From JBBRHF01 sp038223055 (GTDB lineage Bacteria; Actinomycetota; Actinomycetes; JACCUZ01): a stretch of DNA of 14,058 nt. The stretch is from the NCBI GenBank assembly GCA_038223055.1, contig JBBRHF010000116.1, positions 1 to 14,058 on the forward strand, read 5' to 3'. Below the pieces are notes generated by a model. It made no database searches. It was not told where the DNA came from and worked only from the letters and a program-made list of their open reading frames with translations. The position numbers and the translations under genes were made by a program. Positions 6,438 to 12,715 of the stretch are shown one piece after another (the stretch's first letter is position 1; each line of letters opens with the position of its first letter).

Positions 6438-7172
6438 ATGAAGTCAACGGAAGCGCTGCGCATGCTCGCGGAGCTGACGTCGTATCAGTGGGGCATGGTG
6501 ACCTCAGCTCAGGCCAGCATGCGCGGAATCACCCGCCTGGACCTGTCCCGACTCGCCGAAGCCGGGCACCTGACCCGCCTCGCCCACGGCGTCTACATGG
6601 ACGCCGGCGCCCCTGGTGACGAGTTCGACGACCTGCGCGCCGCTTGGCTGAGCACAGAGCCCAAGCGGCCGGGCTACGAGCGCAACAAGGACCACCCGAG
6701 CGGCGTCGTCATCGCAGGCCCTTCGGCCGCCCGCCTCCACAGCATCGGTGACCTGTGGGCCGACCGCCACGACTTCGTGTCCCCCGTGCGTCGGCAAAGC
6801 CAGCGAAGAGACATCCGCTACCGGCAGCGCGCTCTGGACCCTCGCGACGTCACTCTCGTCGAGGGCCTGCCGACCATGACGATCGAGCGGACCATCGCCG
6901 ACCTGGTCGAGGATCTTGCCGAACTCAGCCTTGTCGCCGACGCCCTTCGGGACGCATCACACAAGCGCATCCTCGACGTTGACCGTCTCCGTGACCTGCT
7001 AGCGCCGCTCGCAGAGCGCAACGGGTTCCGCAAGGGCGACGGCGCCGCCCTCCTCAACCGGCTGATGGAGATCGCAGGCATCGATGCCGACTCGCTGGCG
7101 CGCCTTCTCGCCAGGTCCCCGTCCTACGCAACGCTCGCCCACGTCGCACAGCAGGTCGCCAACCTTGGCTGA
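6438..7172 (+). CDS. abiEi: Type IV toxin-antitoxin AbiEi-family antitoxin
   Basis: The 244-residue product has an N-terminal winged-helix AbiEi_4-type domain: YQWGMVTSAQASMRG, then LDLSRLAEAGHLTRLAHGVY, about residues 16-54. The C-terminal region (about 55-244) includes VIAGPSAARLHSIGDL and LPTMTIERTIADLVED, as in antitoxins of the AbiE system. In known AbiE pairs the antitoxin represses its own operon through the winged helix and opposes the AbiEii nucleotidyltransferase toxin without binding it tightly. ATG 6438 is chosen because the promoter -10 ends six bases upstream; the frame continues upstream without coding character. The stop codon overlaps by eight bases the TTG start of the broken toxin gene. 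With the toxin disrupted, this antitoxin is probably an orphan, though it may still bind DNA or protect against related toxins. Confidence 0.82.
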   Translation: MKSTEALRMLAELTSYQWGMVTSAQASMRGITRLDLSRLAEAGHLTRLAHGVYMDAGAPGDEFDDLRAAWLSTEPKRPGYERNKDHPSGVVIAGPSAARLHSIGDLWADRHDFVSPVRRQSQRRDIRYRQRALDPRDVTLVEGLPTMTIERTIADLVEDLAELSLVADALRDASHKRILDVDRLRDLLAPLAERNGFRKGDGAALLNRLMEIAGIDADSLARLLARSPSYATLAHVAQQVANLG

Positions 7173-7404
7173 GTTGGAGCCCTATCCCACGCCTTCGGGC
7201 GTCGAAGCCGCAACCAAGGACGCCGCCAAGAGGGCGGCCTCCACCGACCCGTCACTCACGATCAGTGAGCGCATCCGGCTGGCGTACTTCGACCGCTTCC
7301 TCAGCCGTGTCTTCTGGCATCCGGGCGAGCATGCCGGTGCCGCCCTTCAGCATCCATTCCGAGACGGAGCCCTCGGACCCTCGTGGCGGGATCGGGTGGC
7401 GTAG
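7165..7404 (+). pseudogene. abiEii: AbiEii-type nucleotidyltransferase toxin, truncated after about 50 codons
   Basis: The TTG start at 7165 overlaps the antitoxin stop (7170-7172) by eight bases, a layout implying translational coupling. The first 50 codons read LAELEPYPTPSGVEAA, then KDAAKRAASTDPSLTISERI, then RLAYFDRFLSRVF (ending 7314), the usual N-terminus of AbiEii/AbiGii toxins. Family members then continue with an EWxLKGGTxxLAR nucleotidyltransferase motif and a DxDL metal site. Here the frame instead runs into 30 unrelated codons and stops at 7404. The missing next 21 codons lie on the opposite strand at 7315-7377. No active-site residue remains in frame, so no working toxin can be made. 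Full-length toxins are roughly 250-300 residues. Confidence 0.75.
7315..7377 (-). pseudogene. Inverted 63-bp fragment of the AbiEii toxin gene
   Basis: Read on the minus strand, 7377-7315 is 21 codons encoding SEGSVS then EWMLKGGTGMLARMP, the nucleotidyltransferase GG-motif region that should follow FLSRVF in the toxin. Reversing exactly 7315-7377 would join it in frame to the plus-strand N-terminus (RVF|SEGSVS). The segment after this, carrying the DxDL motif, is absent. Confidence 0.7.
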
Positions 7405-7690
7405 AACGAGTCGACGTCCACGGCAGCCCGGTCGGCGAGCGCCTCGACCTGGCGTTTGCCCAGGTGCTGGCCGTGGCGCGTTGCAGCGCGGCGGCGGCCT
7501 CGGCGAGCGATCCTCGCGACGCTTCTGCGGCGGCCATGCGGCGCAGCCCGTGGCTGTGCTGCTCGGCGGGCAGGTTCAAGGCCGGGCGGCCGGATACAGG
7601 TTGAGGTCCCGCGGTGCCAGTAGGCAAGGCGAGGACCGCGACCCGCCCGAACACGGTGCCCAGCCGGCGGACATGTGCGGCACGCATCGG
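7398..7690 (-). mobile_element. Degenerate ISKra4-family transposase remnant
   Basis: On the minus strand, pieces of an ISKra4-type transposase appear in two alternating frames: RRLGTVFGRVAV (about 7680-7630), RLAYWHRGTS, then ALNLPAEQHSHGLRRMAAAE and ASRGSLAEAAAALQRAT (about 7590-7475), then GQHLGKRQVEALADRAAVDV and DSFYAT (about 7475-7398). The HSHGLRR and GKRQVE blocks are typical of this family just before the catalytic core. At least three frame changes are needed to read it through. Both the N-terminus and the entire DDE catalytic region are missing, and no terminal inverted repeats were found. It is directly followed, on the same strand, by the inverted toxin fragment. Confidence 0.68.
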
Positions 7691-7830
7691 CCACCAGGAA
7701 CCCTGCATTGACGCGCCACAACCCACGAATCAGACGACCCCGCGCCAGTTCACCCGGACGTCACTTCACGAGAGCCGCACCCAAATGAGTGACAAGCAGC
7801 AGGCGACAGTGACGCGGCCGCTCCTGACGA

Positions 7831-7853
7831 TCACCGCAGACGGCACTGCGGCC
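7831..7853 (+). repeat. Direct repeat, right copy (23 bp, one mismatch)
   Basis: Partner of 6355-6377, with exact core CAGACGGCACTGCGGCC at 7837-7853. Its right end runs into the stem of the tRNA terminator hairpin (7846-7877), so this copy probably sits in the original sequence downstream of the tRNA gene. Confidence 0.7.
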
Positions 7854-7877
7854 CTGCTCCGAGGAGCAGGACCGCAG
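7846..7877 (-). terminator. Strong hairpin, probable terminator of the tRNA-Ala
   Basis: CTGCGGCCCTGCTCC (7846-7860) pairs with 7863-7877 over 15 bp, the single mismatch being a G-U wobble in the minus-strand RNA. It begins nine bases beyond the tRNA 3' end, the usual place for a tRNA terminator. No long T-run follows. Confidence 0.55.
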
Positions 7878-7886
7878 GTCAACCCG

Positions 7887-7936
7887 GGTGGAGCTGAGGG
7901 GACTCGAACCCCAGACCCCCACACTGCCAGTGTGGT
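7887..7936 (-). tRNA. 3' half of tRNA-Ala(GGC): pseudo-tRNA, likely attachment-site scar
   Basis: Minus-strand 7936-7887 reads as an anticodon arm (CCACA-CTGGCAG-TGTGG, anticodon GGC), a variable region, a T-arm with loop TTCGAGT inside GGGG/CCCC, the acceptor strand CAGCTCC, discriminator A and CC. No final CCA is encoded. The 5' acceptor strand and D-arm are absent: upstream bases do not pair with CAGCTCC and lack a D-loop. The outermost T-stem pair is T-T instead of the expected A-T, so the copy is also mutated. Tyrosine-recombinase elements that integrate into tRNA 3' ends leave exactly this kind of half-tRNA at one border. The truncated 5' side (above 7936) would then face the island. 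Confidence 0.75.
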
Positions 7937-8365
7937 CGAAGAGGGTTCGTGGTAGTCCGCCTATGTGCGTCATCGCAGGTCAGCTGGTTGCTCGGACGAT
8001 AGCGGACTGGCCAGAACCGGTACGGACGCCCTCAGCAGGTCACCACAGAGGTGCCCACGCGCCAACGCTGGAGAGGCACGGGTCGTCAACCAGGGCCATC
8101 GCCGAGGTGGGGCGAGAGACGACCCGCGAACCTCTAACTCGATCTTGGTCGACCATGGGCATCCGCGCGGGTGCATATCTGCAGGTCGCCAGCGCGATGC
8201 CGTCCGCCTCCGTGCGCACCGCAGCGCGGCCAACCGTCCTCTTGGCTGTCAGGTTGGCTGTCAGCACAGGCTGGCCGGGACCGGCATCCCGACCACGTCG
8301 GCGAGACCGTCCCGCAGCAGGATCCCCTTGTCGGCAATGGATTGAAAGAATTCGTGACGGTCTGA
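7937..8365. other. 429-bp stretch without a complete gene; possible minus-strand gene tail
   Basis: No complete gene is supported. On the minus strand 8365-8261 a frame without start codon ends at TGA and reads HEFFQSIADKGILLRDGLAD then VVGMPVPASLC, with G/C-rich third positions, so it may be the tail of a lost gene directly downstream of the exonuclease gene; I do not recognise it. A 12-bp unit ending TTGGCTGTCAG is duplicated in tandem around 8241-8264. The rest (7937-8240) shows no coding signal I trust. Confidence 0.35.
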
Positions 8366-9574
8366 CTACTTCATCCCGTCGAGTAGGCGAGCGAATGCAG
8401 CTTCGGTGACTACTGGGATGCCGTGACTGCGGGCCTTGGCCGCCTTGCCGCTTTGGGAATCGGGATCGGCGGCCACCACGATGCGAGTGCTCTTGTTGAC
8501 GCCCCCGTGCGTGAGACCAGCCGCCTCGGCACGCTGCACCCACTGCTCGCGGGGCACCGAGAGTTCGCCGGTGAACACCACCTGATCTCCGCGAGCCAAC
8601 TGAAACGTCGCACGTGCAGGCGCCTTGGCCCGTTCCGCCCGCTCCAGAGCGACAAGGACGAGGCGACGGGGGAGTCCGAGCATCTCGGCGACGCTCAGCA
8701 ACTGTGCCACCTCATCTTCCGTGACGACACCGTCTTCCCAGGCTGCGATGGCCATCGAGTCCAGGAACGTAGCGTGGAGAGCGGTGATCTGGTCGCGGTG
8801 TAGCCCGAGTTCCACGGCCACCTCAATGAGGGCTTGTTCCTCGTGGGCCGACAGGTAGCCGTCGAGCATCGCGTGCTCGAGCACTGCCAAGTAGGCCTCG
8901 ATCCGCGGATCCGGATTCCGGGGCAGGTGGGACGTGATCCGGTCCAACCAAGCATCCGGACGTCGTACTCCGGCGCCCCTGAGGAACGTCCGTACGGTTC
9001 CGGCGGTCTGCACCGGCGGCCAGGTGTGCTCGCGGCTGAATCTGTTGGTGTCATCCCACGGCACCGGCACGCCGCACCGGCCCATGTAGTGCAGCAGCAG
9101 CCCCGCGACAGCGCGCGCATCACCGAGCCCAGTGTGCTCCGCGACGTGGTCGACACCGGCGGCTGAGCAGCAGTCCTTCAGCTTCCGAGAGGCACCCCGC
9201 AGGAACCGAGCCGACCACTGCATCGTGCACAAGGACGGCGTCGGCGGGGTGGTGGCGATGCCGGCGCGCGCGAACTCATAGTCCAGGAACGAGGAGTCGA
9301 ACCGGGCGTTGTGCGCCACCATCGTCTTGCCGACCAGCGAGCTGATCACCTGTGGGGCCACCTCGGCGAAAGTCGGAGCATCCAACACCTCACGTGCGGT
9401 GATGCCGTGGATGTGCGTCGGCCCAACATCGCGCTGTGGGTTCACCAGGGTCGACCATTCCCGCTCGATGTGACCAGCGTCGGAGACCGTGACGATGGCG
9501 ATCTCAACGATCCGGTCATGCTGTTGCGGGAAGAGTCCCGTTGTTTCCAGGTCCACGACTGTGTACCCGCTCAT
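8366..9574 (-). CDS. DEDDh 3'-5' exonuclease with TerB-like and BRCT domains
   Basis: The 402-residue product has three parts. Residues 1-165 are a DnaQ/epsilon-like exonuclease: VVDLETTGL gives D8 and E10, AHNARFDSSFL gives D93, and EHTGLGDARA gives H147 and D152, so all DEDDh metal-site residues are present. Residues about 225-305 are a helical TerB-like region with acidic turns (LDGYLSAHEEQAL and WEDGVVTEDEVAQL). Residues about 326-400 are a BRCT domain (GDQVVFTGELSVPREQW, then KSTRIVVAADP, then KAAKARSHGIPVV). It probably trims DNA (or RNA) 3' ends in repair, with BRCT giving DNA or protein binding. ATG 9574 is chosen for the GGGGG five bases before it and because the exonuclease fold begins at once. 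The open frame extends to 9832 but has no family sequence. A palindrome lies just upstream. It is transcribed alone. Confidence 0.88.
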   Translation of the reverse strand: MSGYTVVDLETTGLFPQQHDRIVEIAIVTVSDAGHIEREWSTLVNPQRDVGPTHIHGITAREVLDAPTFAEVAPQVISSLVGKTMVAHNARFDSSFLDYEFARAGIATTPPTPSLCTMQWSARFLRGASRKLKDCCSAAGVDHVAEHTGLGDARAVAGLLLHYMGRCGVPVPWDDTNRFSREHTWPPVQTAGTVRTFLRGAGVRRPDAWLDRITSHLPRNPDPRIEAYLAVLEHAMLDGYLSAHEEQALIEVAVELGLHRDQITALHATFLDSMAIAAWEDGVVTEDEVAQLLSVAEMLGLPRRLVLVALERAERAKAPARATFQLARGDQVVFTGELSVPREQWVQRAEAAGLTHGGVNKSTRIVVAADPDSQSGKAAKARSHGIPVVTEAAFARLLDGMK

Positions 9575-9587
9575 GTCCACCCCCGGG

Positions 9588-9602
9588 TGATCGACTCGAT
9601 CA
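9588..9602. promoter_or_regulatory. Perfect 15-bp palindrome upstream of the exonuclease gene
   Basis: TGATCGACTCGATCA is a perfect palindrome around a central C, 13 bases before the exonuclease start codon (ATG 9574). It sits in the 283-bp gap shared with the divergent YciI gene and could be an operator in the 5' leader or promoter of the exonuclease. I saw no clear -35/-10 pair and nothing else recognisable in the gap. Confidence 0.35.
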
Positions 9603-9857
9603 GCCACGGTAAGTCGGGGCCAGCCGCCCCGCAGCCGTTTCAGGCAGAGCGGGAACCGCCCAGTCATCATGCCGCCGAGCGAGTCGGCGTTGGAGGATCC
9701 CGCTACGGAACGAACCGGAGTGTCCTTGGTGACCTCGCCGGCGAGACCAAAGGTCCCCGATAGCAGGTCCGCTTCCGGTGTGGGCAGATCTGTCGGATTG
9801 CGGTGGTGGCCGTTCGTCGTGCTGTTGTACAACGATGACGAGGACTAAGGAGCTGTT

Positions 9858-10196
9858 ATGAAGTTCATGATGTTCGTGTGCACGGACACCGAGCCCGACA
9901 CCGCGCCGGATGGCGGCGAGACCACGCTCGAGGCGTGGTCGGCGAAGAACGACGCTGCGGGTATGAGGCTCGCGGGCGATCGGCTGCGCCCGCCGGCGGA
10001 TGCGACCGTTGTGCGCAAGCGCGGGGGCACGGTGCTGGTGACCGACGGTCCCTTCGCCGAGACACGGGAGTGGATCGCCGGGTTCGACATCCTCGAGTGT
10101 GCTGACCTCGATGAGGCGATCGCTGTGGCCGCCGACCACGAGATGGCCCGGCGCGGGCGCATCGAGCTGCGGCCGTTCTGGCCGCTCGGCGAGTGA
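9858..10196 (+). CDS. YciI-like DGPF-domain protein, partner of an ECF42 sigma factor
   Basis: The 112-residue product starts MKFMMFVCTDTE and carries the family motif TDGPFAETREWIAGFDILE (DGPF at residues 63-66), ending in LRPFWPLGE. This is the YCII-related fold, a small ferredoxin-like cytoplasmic protein. In actinobacteria and proteobacteria, DGPF proteins are the hallmark neighbours of ECF42 sigma factors, but their biochemical role is unsettled. The start is well supported: AAGGAG (9847-9852) lies five bases before ATG 9858. Its TGA overlaps the GTG of the sigma factor by four bases (GTGA), so the two are translationally coupled in one operon that also includes the hydrolase. No promoter was identified with confidence upstream. 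Confidence 0.88.
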   Translation: MKFMMFVCTDTEPDTAPDGGETTLEAWSAKNDAAGMRLAGDRLRPPADATVVRKRGGTVLVTDGPFAETREWIAGFDILECADLDEAIAVAADHEMARRGRIELRPFWPLGE

Positions 10197-11395
10197 CCGA
10201 CTCCGCCGCGGCGCTGGCGGAGGTCATGGCAGGCGAGCGGTTGAGGATCGTCGCCTCGTTGATCCGCACCACCGGCAACTGGGACCTGGCCGAGGACGCC
10301 GTCGCCGACGCCGCGGAGCGCGCGCTGCGCCGGTGGCCGGTCGACGGCGTCCCGGCCAACCCGGGCGCGTGGCTGACCACGGTGGCCACCCGCCGCACCC
10401 TCGACGTGCTGCGCCGCGGCACCATGGAGCGGCACAAGCTCGAGGAAGTCGGTCGCGACCCCACCGCGGGCGAGGCGGCACCGGGCGACGATGACAGGTT
10501 GCGGCTGGTCCTCACCTGCTGCCACCCGGCGCTGTCGTTGGAGGCCCGGGTGGCGCTGACACTCAAGGTGGTCGCCGGCCTGCCCACGGACGCGGTCGCG
10601 CGCGCCCGTCTCGTGAGTGAGGCGACGATGGCCCAGCGGCTGCTGCGCGCCAAGCAGAAGATCGCCAACGCCGGTATCCCCTACCGCGTGCCCGGCCACG
10701 AGGACCTCGCCGAGCGTCTCGACGGAGCGCTGCGGGTGGTGTACCTCGTCTTCACCGAGGGCTACGCCGCCCACGCCACCCCGCTGGCCGAGGAGGCGCT
10801 GCGCCTGGCCCGCCTACTGGTCGAACTGGTGCCGCGCTCGGACGAGGTGCGCTGCCTGCTCGCCCTGCTCCTCCTCCAGCACTCGCGCCACAACGCCCGC
10901 CTGGTCAAGGACGAGCCGGTGACCCTCGAGCACCAGGACCGCTCCACCTGGGACGCCGCGCTGGTGGCCGAGGCGCGCAGGCTTCTGGCCCGTCGAGTGG
11001 AGCGTGGCCGCGGGCCGTACCGGCTGCAGGCCGAGCTTGCCGCCGTGCACGCCGCCGCCCCAACCGCGGAGGCCACCGACTGGCCGGCGATCGTGGCGCT
11101 CTACGACGAGCTACTCGGAGTGGCCCCCTCACCCGTCGTCGAGCTCAACCGCGCGGTGGCCATCGGCATGAGCGACGGCCCTGTCGCGGGCCTGATGGCG
11201 CTCGACGTCGCTGCGGGTCACCCACGGCTGGCTGACCATCCCCTGGTGCCGGCCGCCCGCGGCGACCTGCTCGCCCGGGCGGGGCTGGTCGACGAGGCCG
11301 CCGCCACGCTCCTAGAGGCCGCCGACCTCGCTCCCACCGACCGCGAACGGCGTGCGCTGCTGCGCCGCGCCACCGAGATCCAGGAGACACCGTGA
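10193..11395 (+). CDS. ECF42-type RNA polymerase sigma factor with C-terminal TPR-like extension
   Basis: The 400-residue product, about twice the length of a plain ECF sigma factor, has sigma region 2 at the start (WDLAEDAVADAAERALRRWP, about residues 30-49), region 4 around 105-160 (LPTDAVARARLVSEATMAQR with its helix-turn-helix), and a long helical C-terminal extension (about 175-400). The extension includes VYLVFTEGYAAH, LLVELVPRSDEVRCLLALLL, PYRLQAELAAVHAAAP and VVELNRAVAIGM, as in the DUF6596/TPR-like part of group ECF42. In that group there is usually no anti-sigma factor and the extension is needed for activity, with the DGPF gene as a target. GTG 10193 overlaps the DGPF stop, and the TGA in turn overlaps the hydrolase GTG, each by four bases. 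Confidence 0.88.
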   Translation: MTDSAAALAEVMAGERLRIVASLIRTTGNWDLAEDAVADAAERALRRWPVDGVPANPGAWLTTVATRRTLDVLRRGTMERHKLEEVGRDPTAGEAAPGDDDRLRLVLTCCHPALSLEARVALTLKVVAGLPTDAVARARLVSEATMAQRLLRAKQKIANAGIPYRVPGHEDLAERLDGALRVVYLVFTEGYAAHATPLAEEALRLARLLVELVPRSDEVRCLLALLLLQHSRHNARLVKDEPVTLEHQDRSTWDAALVAEARRLLARRVERGRGPYRLQAELAAVHAAAPTAEATDWPAIVALYDELLGVAPSPVVELNRAVAIGMSDGPVAGLMALDVAAGHPRLADHPLVPAARGDLLARAGLVDEAAATLLEAADLAPTDRERRALLRRATEIQETP

Positions 11396-12294
11396 CCGAA
11401 CAGACCGGCCCAACCGCGGACCCGCTCCGCACCGACCGGATCACCGAGCTCGACGTGGCCCTGCGCGACGGCGGCGTGCTGCACGTGTACGACACCGGTC
11501 CGTCGGACGACGCCGCCGCGCTCCCCGTGCTGTGGCACCACGGCACGCCCAACACCGGTCACCCACCCGCCCCGCTGTTCGACACCGCCACCGCGCTGGG
11601 CCTGCGGTGGGTTGGCTACGACCGTCCCGGCTACGGCGGCTCGACCCCGGCTCCCGACCGCCCGGTCTCCTCGGCCGTGACCTACGCCGAGGCGGTCGCC
11701 GACGCGCTCGGCCTCGACCGGTTCGCGGTGATGGGCCACTCCGGTGGCGGCCCGCACGCGCTGGCGTGCGCCGCGATGCTCCCTGACCGGGTGGTCGCGG
11801 CAGTCGCCGTCGCAAGCCTGGCCCCGTACGGGCCCGAGGGCCTGGAGCCGGCGGCATACACCGCGGGCATGGCCGCCTCCGGCGTCTCCGCCCTCCGCGC
11901 GGCTGCGCAAGGTCGGGCCGCCAGAGAAACCCACGAGGCCGAGGGCGGCGGGGCCTACGACCCCGAGTTCACCCCGGGCGATCTGGCGATGTTCGACGGC
12001 GAGTGGGCCTGGTTCATCGGCGTCGTGCGCGCCGCGGCCGGCTCCGGACCAGCGCCGGCCATCGACGACGACCTCGCCTACGTGCGCCCGTGGGGATTCG
12101 ACCCCGCCACGGTCCAGGTGCCGACCCTGCTGCTCCAAGGCGACGTCGACAAGATCGTGCCGCCCGCCCACGCGCGCCGCCTGGCCCAGGCGATCCCCGG
12201 CGCCGAACTGAGGCTCGCCCACGACGCCGGCCACATCTCGGTGGTCTCCGGCGCCGCCGACGCCCTCGTCTGGGTCGCCAAACAGCTTGGGTGA
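11392..12294 (+). CDS. Alpha/beta-fold hydrolase
   Basis: The 300-residue product shows the complete alpha/beta-hydrolase set: an oxyanion loop HHGTPNTG (49-56), VGYDRPGYGGS (74-84), the nucleophile elbow MGHSGGGPHA with Ser117, the acid in QGDVDKIVPP (Asp253), and the base in HDAGHIS (His281). A cap region of about 100 residues (about 145-240) lies between. No signal peptide is present, so it is cytoplasmic. The substrate cannot be told; esters, lactones or epoxide-like substrates are all possible in this family. GTG 11392 overlaps the sigma-factor stop by four bases, placing the enzyme in the same operon and suggesting it belongs to the response the ECF42 factor controls. Confidence 0.87.
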   Translation: MTEQTGPTADPLRTDRITELDVALRDGGVLHVYDTGPSDDAAALPVLWHHGTPNTGHPPAPLFDTATALGLRWVGYDRPGYGGSTPAPDRPVSSAVTYAEAVADALGLDRFAVMGHSGGGPHALACAAMLPDRVVAAVAVASLAPYGPEGLEPAAYTAGMAASGVSALRAAAQGRAARETHEAEGGGAYDPEFTPGDLAMFDGEWAWFIGVVRAAAGSGPAPAIDDDLAYVRPWGFDPATVQVPTLLLQGDVDKIVPPAHARRLAQAIPGAELRLAHDAGHISVVSGAADALVWVAKQLG

Positions 12295-12456
12295 GACTGC
12301 CGGCCCCGGCTCAGTGGCCCGCGTGTGCAGTCAATCGGGAAGCGCACTCAAGGTCGGGCGCCCCTCAACTACCGGGCGATCTCCCCCACGAGGGCCAGCC
12401 AACCTCGCTGGAGGATCCTCACACGCTCCGTTGGAGGATCGCCCAGCGGGATACTC

Positions 12457-12489
12457 TCGCCATAGTGCCATCATATCGCTAGCATTATG
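12457..12489 (+). promoter_or_regulatory. Promoter and RHH-type operator of the VapBC pair
   Basis: A weak -35 TCGCCA (12457-12462), a 17-bp spacer and a -10 TAGCAT (12480-12485) predict a transcript start at or just before ATG 12494, i.e. leaderless or nearly so. The interrupted palindrome CATATCGCTAGCATTATG (12472-12489; 14 of 18 positions symmetric, perfect GCTAGC centre) overlaps the -10, as expected for autorepression by a ribbon-helix-helix antitoxin. Confidence 0.5.
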
Positions 12490-12493
12490 CGAC

Positions 12494-12715
12494 ATGAAGA
12501 CTCTGTACTTGCGGAACGTGCCCGAAGACGTCGTTCGAAGGCTCCAGCAACTGGCGGATCGTGACGGCACCTCGGTCGGTGCGGTTGCGGTCCGAGAGCT
12601 GTCCGACGTCTCTCGTCGCGCTGACAATCCCGGATTGATGGGCGAGCTTCCCGACCTGGGTGTCGACGTGCTCACGATTGTCGAGGGTGTCGAGCGGGAG
12701 CGCGCCACCAGGTGA
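12494..12715 (+). CDS. vapB: VapB/FitA-type ribbon-helix-helix antitoxin
   Basis: The 73-residue product begins MKTLYLRNVPEDVVRRLQQL, the classic FitA/VapB ribbon-helix-helix start: a beta strand (TLYLRNV), then a helix (PEDVVRRLQQLADRDG), a turn, and a second helix (TSVGAVAVRELSDVSR). The C-terminal tail (about 45-73) would wrap the PIN toxin. Antitoxins of this kind bind DNA as dimers and repress their operon together with the toxin. ATG 12494 fits the family start and the predicted near-leaderless promoter. The TGA overlaps the toxin GTG by four bases (GTGA), the standard VapBC arrangement. Confidence 0.82.
   Translation: MKTLYLRNVPEDVVRRLQQLADRDGTSVGAVAVRELSDVSRRADNPGLMGELPDLGVDVLTIVEGVERERATR

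Noticed and set aside
7614..7955. Plus-strand frame ending GAEGTRTPDPHTASVVEEG
   Set aside because: The GTRTPDP-type sequence is the well-known false translation of the antisense strand of a tRNA T-arm; the segment is the tRNA-Ala fragment, and the upstream part has no recognisable protein.
9575..9832. Extension of the exonuclease frame upstream to ATG 9832
   Set aside because: The extra 86 codons have no family similarity, and the exonuclease motif starts seven codons after ATG 9574, which has its own G-rich ribosome-binding site.
12411..12420. Palindrome GAGGATCCTC and a repeated TGGAGGATC in the gap before the VapB gene
   Set aside because: Short, GC-rich and more than 30 bp upstream of the predicted -35; not convincing as an operator compared with the GCTAGC-centred palindrome.
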